This document shows positions 24,630-31,968 of a DNA stretch of 64,000 nt, piece by piece; positions within the stretch are counted from its first letter, which is position 1; each line of letters starts with the position of its first letter. The DNA comes from Hymenobacter elongatus (GTDB lineage: Bacteria > Bacteroidota > Bacteroidia > Cytophagales > Hymenobacteraceae). Where the stretch lies: NCBI RefSeq assembly GCF_004745955.1, contig NZ_SRLD01000014.1, positions 48,615 through 112,614 on the forward strand. The letters run 5' to 3'. The notes under the pieces are model-generated. The model saw only the letters and a list, made by a program, of their open reading frames with translations, was not told the DNA's origin and did no database searches. The translations under genes and the position numbers were made by a program.

Positions 24630-25796
24630 GTGCCCGACCTCGACGCTCCCCTGTGGGTTCTGCTCATTCACGGATTCACGCTGTTTTTGGCTGTTGCTTC
24701 CTTGGTAGCAACGCTGTTGCCGCTGCTGCGCGAAACGGCCTGGTGGATTCGCATCTTTGACTTTCCCCGGCTCCAGATTGTAACGGTAACACTCATCACC
24801 ATGGGCGGCGGCTTTATGCTAGGCTGGCACGAGCTGCCGGGCTATTGGGGGCTAAGCCTGCTGGCCGCTTTGGTGGTGGCAGTAGGATACCAGTCGTTTC
24901 GAATTGTTCCCTACACGCCTGTCGCCAGCAAGCAGGTCGGGGATAGTACCCTCACTGATGGCTCGCGCCACTTGAGTCTGGCCGTGATGAACGTGCTGCA
25001 GTACAATAAGCAGGGCGGCCGGGCCCTGGCCGTACTCCAGGAAACGGACCCCGACATTATTATGGCCGTCGAAACCGACCAATGGTGGTATGAGCAGCTA
25101 AAGCCGCTGGAGAAAACCCATCCTTACACCTGCCACGAACCACTCGACAATACCTACGGCTTGCTGTTTTTTTCGCGTCTGCCCCTCGATAAGTGCGAAA
25201 TCAAATACCTGCTCGACGACGACGTGCCCTCGCTGCACGGCCGGGTGCAGCTCGCCGACGGCCAGACCTGGGTGCGACTCTACGGCCTGCACCCCAAGCC
25301 GCCAGCGCCGGCCGAGTCAAAAACCAGCACCAAGCGCGACGCGGAACTGCTGCTCGTAGGCAAGGAAATTGACCGTAAGGAGGAACCCACCATTGTGTTC
25401 GGCGATATGAACGACGTGGCGTGGTCGCACACCTCCGAGCTGTTCCGGCGCATTAGCGGCCTGCTCGACCCGCGCGTGGGCCGGGGCCTGCTCCCCACCT
25501 TTCACGCCGACCATATAGCGTTGCGCTGGCCCCTCGACCACGTATTCGTTTCCCCCGATTTTAAGGTCGACGAAATGGCGCGCCTACCGTACGTGGGTTC
25601 CGACCATTTTCCCATCTATATCAAGCTCAGCTACGAGCCGCACGATAAGGAGGAGCAGGAAGATAACTGCGAACAGGCCGACCACGAAGATCATGAGGAA
25701 GCCAACGAGAAGATTCACGAAGGCTTTGAGGAAGAAGTAGAAGAGGAGCAGGAGGAAGCTGCCAACCCCCAGCCGAAAAAGGAGCTGACCACCTAA
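24630..25796 (+). CDS. Membrane-anchored endonuclease/exonuclease/phosphatase-family protein
   Basis: 388 residues with a GTG start (VPDLDAPLWVLLIHG). Three N-terminal membrane helices (about residues 8-33, 45-62, 70-90) are followed by an EEP-fold domain from about residue 112. Its landmarks are MNVLQYN, the acid in MAVETDQWW, LYGLHPKPPAP with the catalytic histidine, VFGDMNDVAW (GDxN), and GSDHFPIYIKL (SDH). The fold uses a divalent metal to cleave phosphodiesters or phosphomonoesters; the domain probably faces the periplasm. A very acidic, low-complexity tail (residues 335-388) is unusual. Substrate unknown. Confidence 0.8.
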   Translation: MPDLDAPLWVLLIHGFTLFLAVASLVATLLPLLRETAWWIRIFDFPRLQIVTVTLITMGGGFMLGWHELPGYWGLSLLAALVVAVGYQSFRIVPYTPVASKQVGDSTLTDGSRHLSLAVMNVLQYNKQGGRALAVLQETDPDIIMAVETDQWWYEQLKPLEKTHPYTCHEPLDNTYGLLFFSRLPLDKCEIKYLLDDDVPSLHGRVQLADGQTWVRLYGLHPKPPAPAESKTSTKRDAELLLVGKEIDRKEEPTIVFGDMNDVAWSHTSELFRRISGLLDPRVGRGLLPTFHADHIALRWPLDHVFVSPDFKVDEMARLPYVGSDHFPIYIKLSYEPHDKEEQEDNCEQADHEDHEEANEKIHEGFEEEVEEEQEEAANPQPKKELTT

Positions 25797-25835
25797 GCGT
25801 AAGTTTGAGATTTGCCAAAACCTCGTTTTTGCCCT

Positions 25836-25883
25836 GCGGCAGATGGCCTGCCTTATACCTCGTAAAGCCAGGCCATCTGCCGC
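25836..25883. repeat. 15-bp inverted repeat spanning the monooxygenase stop codon
   Basis: GCGGCAGATGGCCTG (25836-25850) and its exact complement (25869-25883) flank the stop codon at 25853-25855. The right arm is inside the coding region. It is followed by no good T run on either strand, so it may be a weak terminator for the two convergent genes. Confidence 0.6.
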
Positions 25884-26998
25884 TGGCTTATTGCTTGGGG
25901 CAGCAGGCGCATACTGGTGTTGCGCAGGAGAATAAGAAACGGATTTTCCAGTTGAGCCAGCTTACCCAGCTGCCAGGAAGTCGTGACGATGCGGGTGGTG
26001 CGGGGCAGACGCCGTTGCTCAAACGCCTGGAATGCGGCGTTTAGGTCAGTTCCGGCGGCCAGGCATTCGGCCAGTACAGCGGCATCTTCCACCGCCTGAC
26101 CGGCACCCTGGCCCATATTGGGCGTGGTAGCATGGCCCGCGTCGCCGAGTAAAAGCACGCGGCCGTACGCCAGCTGCGACAGGGGCGGCACATCCAGAAT
26201 ATCGTTCCAGAGCAGGTGCTCATCACGGGTCAACTGGAGCAGCTCGGCAATGGGAGCCGGGAAATTCGCGAAAATCCGTTGCAAATCAGCCATCCGCAGG
26301 CTTTGGAAGCGGGTATTACGGGGCTCAGCGCTGTTGAGGCAGGCAAACCAATATACGCGGCCCTGGCCCACCGGCACGTACCCGATGCGCCGCCCACCAC
26401 TGCCCCAGAACTCAAACGAGTCCCCGACCGGAAGCCGCAGGGCGTTGGCATCCAGCACCGCCCGCCAGCAGGTATAGCCCGCATAGCGGGGCAATGCCTT
26501 CGGCAGCAGCTGGCATCGTACCCGCGAATGAAGCCCGTCGGCGGCAATGAGGGCGTCGGCCTCGGCGTGAGTGCCATCGGCAAAGTAGACGCTGACCCCG
26601 GCCGGGGTTGCCTCGAACCGCTCGAAGCGGGACCCGAGCCTGACAGTACCCGAGGGTAGGCTAGCCAGCAACACCTTCTGCAACGCTGCCCGGTGTATGC
26701 CCAGGTTGTCGTAGCCTACTTGCCGGGTGAAAAACGTGGAGTCGGCCGTTTGCAGAGTGTTTCCCTGCCCGTCGCACACAGAAATCCGGGTAATGTGCGT
26801 GCCCTGCGCCTGTACGGCTTCGTGCAAACCCAGCTGGGCCAGGGCGCGCATGGCATTGGCGCCTAGTACTACTCCGGCTCCCACCTCACGCAGTTCCGGG
26901 GCGGCTTCGTGTACCTGTACCGTGTGGCCTTGTTTCAGCAGCGCATGAGCGGTGGTCAGGCCCCCAATACCTGCTCCAATAATTAAGAAAGACGCCAT
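25853..26998 (-). CDS. FAD-dependent aromatic hydroxylase-like monooxygenase
   Basis: 381 residues from the ATG at 26996-26998. It is a single-component group A flavoprotein: the FAD-binding GxGxxG at the start (LIIGAGIGGLTTAHALLKQGH), the DG motif (DALIAADGLHSRVR) that contacts both FAD and NAD(P)H, and the GD motif VLLLGDAGHATTPNMGQGAGQAVEDA. It is most like salicylate- or 6-hydroxynicotinate-type hydroxylases, but substrate cannot be told. It is monocistronic, with an inverted repeat across its stop codon. Confidence 0.88.
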   Translation of the reverse strand: MASFLIIGAGIGGLTTAHALLKQGHTVQVHEAAPELREVGAGVVLGANAMRALAQLGLHEAVQAQGTHITRISVCDGQGNTLQTADSTFFTRQVGYDNLGIHRAALQKVLLASLPSGTVRLGSRFERFEATPAGVSVYFADGTHAEADALIAADGLHSRVRCQLLPKALPRYAGYTCWRAVLDANALRLPVGDSFEFWGSGGRRIGYVPVGQGRVYWFACLNSAEPRNTRFQSLRMADLQRIFANFPAPIAELLQLTRDEHLLWNDILDVPPLSQLAYGRVLLLGDAGHATTPNMGQGAGQAVEDAAVLAECLAAGTDLNAAFQAFEQRRLPRTTRIVTTSWQLGKLAQLENPFLILLRNTSMRLLPQAISQRQMAWLYEV

Positions 26999-27165
26999 AA
27001 AAAAGGAGAAAACAGTCGGCCAGTTATTTGTCCGCTGAATAAGTGCGGTTGTGGGCGCAGGTATACAACATCAACGATATTGCTGAGCGCGTGGGCTGGC
27101 CAACTCGAAGCACCGGCGTCTCAAGCCAAGTCTGATGCGGACTGAAGTCGGCTGCGCTGCAAAGC

Positions 27166-27202
27166 AAAAAAGGCCGGAAGCAGTGTGCTTCCGGCCTTTT
27201 TT
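27166..27202 (-). terminator. Terminator of dnaK
   Basis: A perfect 17-bp stem (AAAAAAGGCCGGAAGCA and its complement) with a GTG loop lies about 20 bp past the dnaK stop. T and A runs on both sides make it bidirectional. Confidence 0.88.
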
Positions 27203-27220
27203 ATTCACTTACTGCGGCAA

Positions 27221-29164
27221 TTACTTGTTGGTGTTGCCGTCTACTTCTTCGTAGTCCACATCCGTCACGTTGTCGTGGCCGGCGGCTTGGCCATTGCCAC
27301 CCTGGGCCGGGCCTTCGCCGCCGGGGTAGCCCTGGGGCTGCGCCTCGCCACCCTGCGTGGCGCTGTACATTTCCTGCGAAGCAGCCTGCCAAGCGGCATT
27401 AATAGCCGTCATAGCGGTGTCAATCTGGGCGAGGTCCTTGCTTTCGTGGGCCTTTTTCAAATCTGCCAAGGCATCTTCCACCGCCGTCTTGTTGCCGGCG
27501 CTCAGCTTATCGCCGTACTCGCTCAGCTGCTTTTCGGTCTGGAAAATCATCGAATCGGCGGCGTTCACCTTCACGATACGCTCCGTCTCCGCCTTGTCCG
27601 ACTCTTCGTTGGCTTTGGCTTCGTTGCGCATCCGCTCAATGTCGGCATCGGTGAGACCCGAAGAGGCCTCAATGCGGATTTTCTGCTCCTTACCCGTGCC
27701 TTTGTCCTTGGCCGAAACGTGCAGGATACCGTTGGCGTCGATGTCGAAGGTTACTTCGATCTGGGGTACGCCGCGTGGTGCCGGTGGAATCGAGTCGAGG
27801 TGGAAGCGGCCGATAGTGCGGTTCTGCGAAGCCAAAGGCCGCTCGCCCTGCAATACGTGGATTTCTACCGAAGGCTGCGAATCCGAAGCCGTGGAGAAGG
27901 TTTCCGATTTCTTGGTCGGGATGGTGGTGTTGCTCTCGATGAGCTTGGTCATCACACCGCCCATTGTCTCGATGCCCAGGCTCAAAGGCGTTACGTCGAG
28001 CAGCAAGACGTCTTTCACTTCGCCCGTGAGCACACCGCCTTGAATGGCAGCACCGATAGCCACTACTTCGTCAGGGTTTACACCCTTCGACGGCTTCTTG
28101 CCGAAGAACTTCTCTACTTCCTCCTGAATGCGGGGAATGCGGGTCGAACCACCCACCAGGATAACCTCATCGATATCTGAAGTGCTCAAACCGGCATCTT
28201 GAAGCGCTTTTTTGCACGGCTCCATCGAGCGGCGCACCAGCGAATCGGCAAGCTGCTCGAACTTAGCACGCGTCAGCTTCACCACCAAGTGCTTGGGCCC
28301 CGAAGCGGTGGCCGTAACATATGGCAAGTTGATTTCGGTTTCCGATGAGCTGGAAAGCTCCACTTTAGCTTTCTCCGACGCCTCTTTCAGGCGCTGTAGT
28401 GCCATGGGGTCTTTGCGCAAGTCAAGGCCCTCATTTTCGCTGCTGAACTGGTCAGCCAGGAAATTGATAATCACCTGGTCGAAGTCGTCGCCACCGAGGT
28501 GAGTATCACCGTTGGTGCTCAATACTTCGAACACGCCGTCGCCAAGCTCCAGAATCGAGATGTCGAAGGTGCCGCCACCGAGGTCATACACGGCAATCTT
28601 CTGGTCCTTATGCTTTTTGTCGAGGCCGTAGGCCAAAGCGGCGGCCGTTGGCTCGTTGATGATGCGCTTCACGTCGAGACCAGCAATGGCGCCGGCTTCT
28701 TTCGTGGCCTGGCGTTGGGCATCGTTGAAGTAAGCCGGTACCGTAATAACGGCTTCCGTTACCGTGGTGCCCAAGTATTCCTCGGCCGTCTGCTTCATTT
28801 TCTGAAGCACCATAGCCGAAATTTCCTGAGGCGTATACTGCCGGTCCCCGATTTTAACGGCTACGGTGTTGTTCGATCCTTTTTCGAGCTGGTAAGACAC
28901 CATTTTCGACTCTTCGGTTACTTCCGAAAAGCTGCGGCCCATGAAGCGCTTGATCGACTGAATCGTGTTCTGGGGATTGGTAATGGCCTGACGCTTGGCC
29001 GGGTCACCCACTTTCCGCTCGCCCTTACCGTTGTCGAGAAACGCGACGATGGAGGGCGTTGTGCGGCGGCCTTCGCTATTTGGAATCACCACCGGCTCGT
29101 TGCCTTCCATTACGGACACGCACGAGTTGGTGGTGCCGAGGTCAATACCGATTATTTTTCCCAT
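27221..29164 (-). CDS. dnaK: Chaperone protein DnaK (Hsp70)
   Basis: 647 residues. ATPase-domain signatures in order: [16 protein letters not shown] (phosphate 1), [13 protein letters not shown] (phosphate 2) and [17 protein letters not shown] (adenosine). The linker [16 protein letters not shown], the substrate-binding beta domain, the helical lid, and a glycine/glutamine-rich tail ending near [10 protein letters not shown] follow. It binds exposed hydrophobic peptides in an ATP cycle with DnaJ and GrpE, neither of which is in the window. It is monocistronic. Its upstream region has a 14-bp inverted repeat (29197-29241) and two short palindromes (29272-29295) that may control it; no CIRCE element is present. 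Confidence 0.98.
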   Translation of the reverse strand: MGKIIGIDLGTTNSCVSVMEGNEPVVIPNSEGRRTTPSIVAFLDNGKGERKVGDPAKRQAITNPQNTIQSIKRFMGRSFSEVTEESKMVSYQLEKGSNNTVAVKIGDRQYTPQEISAMVLQKMKQTAEEYLGTTVTEAVITVPAYFNDAQRQATKEAGAIAGLDVKRIINEPTAAALAYGLDKKHKDQKIAVYDLGGGTFDISILELGDGVFEVLSTNGDTHLGGDDFDQVIINFLADQFSSENEGLDLRKDPMALQRLKEASEKAKVELSSSSETEINLPYVTATASGPKHLVVKLTRAKFEQLADSLVRRSMEPCKKALQDAGLSTSDIDEVILVGGSTRIPRIQEEVEKFFGKKPSKGVNPDEVVAIGAAIQGGVLTGEVKDVLLLDVTPLSLGIETMGGVMTKLIESNTTIPTKKSETFSTASDSQPSVEIHVLQGERPLASQNRTIGRFHLDSIPPAPRGVPQIEVTFDIDANGILHVSAKDKGTGKEQKIRIEASSGLTDADIERMRNEAKANEESDKAETERIVKVNAADSMIFQTEKQLSEYGDKLSAGNKTAVEDALADLKKAHESKDLAQIDTAMTAINAAWQAASQEMYSATQGGEAQPQGYPGGEGPAQGGNGQAAGHDNVTDVDYEEVDGNTNK

Positions 29165-29196
29165 CTGAGTGGTTATCTTTTATGAGTTGGATGTAT

Positions 29197-29241
29197 CTGC
29201 TTGTACCTGCAAGTTGCTGGCGGCACAGCAGGTACAAGCAG
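29197..29241 (-). promoter_or_regulatory. 14-bp perfect inverted repeat upstream of dnaK
   Basis: CTGCTTGTACCTGC (29197-29210) and GCAGGTACAAGCAG (29228-29241) are exact complements 17 nt apart, 33-77 bp before the dnaK ATG. It could be a repressor operator or a 5' leader hairpin. The sequence is unrelated to CIRCE (TTAGCACTC-N9-GAGTGCTAA). Confidence 0.6.
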
Positions 29242-29271
29242 CGTACCAGCCCGGAAATCGGGGTTTTTCTG

Positions 29272-29295
29272 TGACATATTGTCATTTTAAATGAC
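29272..29295. promoter_or_regulatory. Overlapping palindromes upstream of dnaK
   Basis: TGACA-TAT-TGTCA (29272-29284) overlaps GTCATTT-T-AAATGAC (29281-29295). The two AT-rich palindromes share GTCA and lie about 110-130 bp before dnaK, a plausible binding site for a regulator. Confidence 0.45.
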
Positions 29296-29573
29296 CTCGG
29301 TGGCGGGTTTCGCGACGGACTGGCTTTGGTGGGAAACCACCTCGCCCGCTTTTCTGCCAGCCGGGCAGACGCCGACCTGGAAGCATCGCAAGTAGCTCTC
29401 CTGCGCAAAGTGAAGGCCTTCTTCCGGTGATGCGCCGCAAACATTCTTCAGCCCGAAAAGCCCTGTATCAGCGGCTGATAAAGGGCTGTGTGCAGGTAAT
29501 CGACTTTGCTGGGGTAGGCGAGGAAGGTTCTTCGGTTCGCTTTGCTACACTCAGGCTGACAGGCGGGGTGCTC
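29296..29573. other. Intergenic stretch with a possible gene remnant and a hairpin
   Basis: A short plus-strand open frame (29326-29430, TTG start) reads LVGNHLARFSASRADADLEA and on to KVKAFFR, which looks protein-like but has no promoter or family. It may be the decayed end of an older gene. Beyond it lies the hairpin at 29457-29486. Confidence 0.3.
29457..29486 (-). terminator. Probable terminator of the alpha/beta hydrolase gene
   Basis: AGCCCT-G-TATCAGC pairs with GCTGATA-A-AGGGCT with one mismatch and a tight loop. On the minus strand it is followed by TTTTCG, about 90 bp past the hydrolase stop. Confidence 0.5.
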
Positions 29574-30509
29574 TCACTGTCGCCGCAGAAACCCTGCAAC
29601 AGTTGCTTCCCACTCCGCTGGATACTTATGTACGTATGGCTCGTGGCCGACGCCGGCAAAGTCGCGGCGCTGCTTGGGGCCGCGGAGGGCAGCGTAAATA
29701 ACGTCGGTTTCCTGGCGCGTTACGCGCGGGTCGGCCGCTCCCCACAGCAGCAGCGTAGGCGTAGTAACGTGGTGGGCAAACGCGGTGGCGTCGAGGTCAA
29801 AAGCCCAGAAGCCATTCTGCACGCCGCCCCAAAATACCAGCAGGTTGGCCAGCGGAAAAGTGGGCACGTGCATGGAGCTGAAGCGGTTCTTGGCCGTTTG
29901 GAGCATGCTGCCGTACGGGCATTCCACGATGGCTGCGGTGGGCTTGACGCCCAACTCACTTTCGGCCCGCAGAATGGCTACGGCCCCGATCGAAGCACCA
30001 TACAGGATAATGGGCACCACTGGTTGCTGCCGGCGCAGAAACGCAAAAGCCGCCGCTACGTCCGTGGATTCGCGAAACCCGACCGTGGTCTGGAAGCCGT
30101 CGGAGCCGCCGTTGCCGGCGAAGTCGACCAGCAAAACCGAGTAGCCAAGCTTACGGAACACGCCCGCTTCCATCAGCAGCTTCGACTTGTTGCTGGTGTA
30201 GCCATGAAACAGCGCCACGCAGCCCTTGGCCTTGGGCACCGAGCCATACCACGCCTCCAGCTTGCCCGTGGGGCTCGGAATGGAGACGGTGCAGAAGGCA
30301 AAAGCCGGTACCCCCACGTTGCACGGCTTCGGGTTTTTGATGCCGGTGAGCAGCATCTCAATTTTACCCAAAGTGGAAAGCTGCTCGGGGCTATTGGTGT
30401 GGGAGCCGGGCTCGTCGGTGAAGTGAGTGAAGCGCCAGGCGTGCAGAAAAGCTACGGCATTGACGGCTAAAAAGCCCGCCAGCAGAACCCAGAGCAGCTT
30501 CTGTTTCAC
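29574..30509 (-). CDS. Membrane-anchored alpha/beta hydrolase
   Basis: 311 residues starting at GTG 30507-30509, just 4 bp after the stop of the preceding gene. The longer frame to 30767 only overlaps the pseudouridine synthase tail. An N-terminal anchor helix (LLWVLLAGFLAVNAVAFLHAW) leads to an alpha/beta-hydrolase domain: oxyanion region ALFHGYTSNKSKLL, DFAGNGGSDG, nucleophile elbow LYGASIGAVAIL (GxSxG), aspartate in LLWGAADPRVT, and histidine in GVGHEPYVHKYP. It resembles the BAAT/dienelactone hydrolase-like proteins anchored on the periplasmic side. Substrate unknown. It forms an operon with the pseudouridine synthase. Confidence 0.85.
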   Translation of the reverse strand: MKQKLLWVLLAGFLAVNAVAFLHAWRFTHFTDEPGSHTNSPEQLSTLGKIEMLLTGIKNPKPCNVGVPAFAFCTVSIPSPTGKLEAWYGSVPKAKGCVALFHGYTSNKSKLLMEAGVFRKLGYSVLLVDFAGNGGSDGFQTTVGFRESTDVAAAFAFLRRQQPVVPIILYGASIGAVAILRAESELGVKPTAAIVECPYGSMLQTAKNRFSSMHVPTFPLANLLVFWGGVQNGFWAFDLDATAFAHHVTTPTLLLWGAADPRVTRQETDVIYAALRGPKQRRDFAGVGHEPYVHKYPAEWEATVAGFLRRQ

Positions 30510-30513
30510 TACA

Positions 30514-31383
30514 CTAGCGCCCGCCGTTGCGGCCTCCGCCTGCGGGCCGGTCGGAGCTGGGCTTGCGGCCCGCGCCGCCCGAAGCAGGTTTGTAGCCGGA
30601 TTTGCCCTTGGGCTTGTCGGAGTCGGTGAAGCGGCCGGCTTTGCCAGCGGCGGCCGGTTTGCCGGGAGCGGTTTTGGAGAAACCCACCGCTTTCGGACCG
30701 GCTGGCCTGGCACCCGCTGGTTTAGCCCCGGCGGCCCGGGCAGGTGCCGCAGGCTTGGCGGGCGCATCGGTTTTGGCCGCTACCGTCCGCTCACCGGGCA
30801 TTTTGGTAGCCGAGTAGGCCGAGCGCAGCTTCGCTGACTCAGCCTCAGTGAGCTCGCGCCACTGGCCGGGGGCGAGGCCGGTTACGGGCAAATGGGCAAT
30901 CTGGGTGCGCACGAGGCGCAACGTGGGGAAACCCACGGCGGCCGTCATCTTGCGCACCTGGCGGTTCATGCCCTGCGAAATCGTGATTTTCAGCCACGAA
31001 GTTGGAATAGCGGCGCGGAAGCGGATGGGCTTGCTGCGCTCCCACAAGTCGGCGGGCTGCTCGGGCAGCAGCTCGGCTTCGGCGGGCGCGGTGTAGCTCG
31101 TCTTAATATCAACGCCCCGGCGTAGCTTTTCCAGCGCTTCCTCCGTGACAACGCCTTCTACCTGGGCCAGATAGGTTTTGGGTACTTTGTAGCGCGGCTC
31201 CGAGAGGCGGTGCTGCAGCCCCTTGTCGTCGGTGAGCAATACCAGACCCTCACTGTCGTAGTCGAGGCGACCTACGGGGTACACGCCGGGTACGGGCACG
31301 AAGTCTTTGAGCGTGGCGCGGCCGTTCTCGTCGGTGAATTGGGTGAGAACTTCGAAGGGTTTGTTGACGAGAACGTAGCGCAT
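30514..31383 (-). CDS. RluE/RsuA-family rRNA pseudouridine synthase with long basic tail
   Basis: 289 residues from the ATG at 31381-31383. The catalytic domain (1-185) has the RsuA-family aspartate D41 in GRLDYDSEGLVLLT, KTYLAQVEGVV, and the C-terminal QGMNRQVRKMTAAVGFPTLRLVR block that defines the RluE/RluB group. No S4 domain is present, which fits RluE (23S U2457 type). The last 100 residues are a low-complexity Pro/Ala/Gly/Lys extension, probably disordered and RNA-binding; such tails are frequent in Bacteroidetes. It heads a two-gene operon with the hydrolase. Confidence 0.9.
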   Translation of the reverse strand: MRYVLVNKPFEVLTQFTDENGRATLKDFVPVPGVYPVGRLDYDSEGLVLLTDDKGLQHRLSEPRYKVPKTYLAQVEGVVTEEALEKLRRGVDIKTSYTAPAEAELLPEQPADLWERSKPIRFRAAIPTSWLKITISQGMNRQVRKMTAAVGFPTLRLVRTQIAHLPVTGLAPGQWRELTEAESAKLRSAYSATKMPGERTVAAKTDAPAKPAAPARAAGAKPAGARPAGPKAVGFSKTAPGKPAAAGKAGRFTDSDKPKGKSGYKPASGGAGRKPSSDRPAGGGRNGGR

Positions 31384-31435
31384 CAGCGGAAAGAAAAACG
31401 GGGTAAAAAAGAAATCAAAACCAGCAGGTCCACAC

Positions 31436-31840
31436 CTAGCGCTGCCGCAGCCGGGTGCCGGGCATCAGCTGCACCACGTCGCCGCTGGGGTACACCACAA
31501 ACTCGCCACTGTCGCGGCTGACGCTGCCATTCTGGGTTTCTTCGTGGTAGGCGTGGCTGACAAAGGTACCAATACGAACCGCACCCGCCGCCGCCGGCAG
31601 CGAAATAGGTGGTTGGGGCCCGGCAGAAGTGTCGGTCGTGAGCCGCGCTACGCTGGTAGCATAGGCCACGGAATCGTGCCGCGTGTAGGGCTTGGTCGTG
31701 AACCGGCCGGCGCGGTAGTTACGCGGGTTGCCCAAGCGGTTGCCGACATATTCGGATACGGCCGATTCTGCTTTCTTCTCGGGCGAGGAGGTACAGCTGG
31801 CAAGCAGCGCGACGGCGGCAAAAAGTAAACGGGTTTTCAT
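31436..31840 (-). CDS. Hypothetical lipoprotein
   Basis: 134 residues from the ATG at 31838-31840. The lipobox is LLASC (Cys16 in MKTRLLFAAVALLASC). The mature part starts with a charged helix (SPEKKAESAVSEYVGNRLGNPRNYRAGRF) and then carries a small beta domain ending in DSGEFVVYPSGDVVQLMPG. The family is unknown to me. The frame is open to 32041, but that part overlaps the VWA gene and has no signal. It lies between the VWA gene and the pseudouridine synthase on the same strand. Confidence 0.7.
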   Translation of the reverse strand: MKTRLLFAAVALLASCTSSPEKKAESAVSEYVGNRLGNPRNYRAGRFTTKPYTRHDSVAYATSVARLTTDTSAGPQPPISLPAAAGAVRIGTFVSHAYHEETQNGSVSRDSGEFVVYPSGDVVQLMPGTRLRQR

Positions 31841-31968
31841 AGCAAGGGTAAAACGGCCTTTGGAGAAAGATAGCAGCGCAATGCTTCGCGAGGCAGTAGC
31901 GGCAAGCCGTGGGGTTGGATCAGTACGCAGAGCAACGCCCCGCCCAACGCTGCCTGGCGCAACCACCT

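Noticed and set aside
29165..29295. CIRCE element or sigma-32 promoter upstream of dnaK
   Set aside because: No TTAGCACTC-N9-GAGTGCTAA is present. A CCCCGATTT string on the minus strand recalls a sigma-32 -10 box, but the partner -35 is poor and Bacteroidetes usually lack RpoH, so I do not call it.
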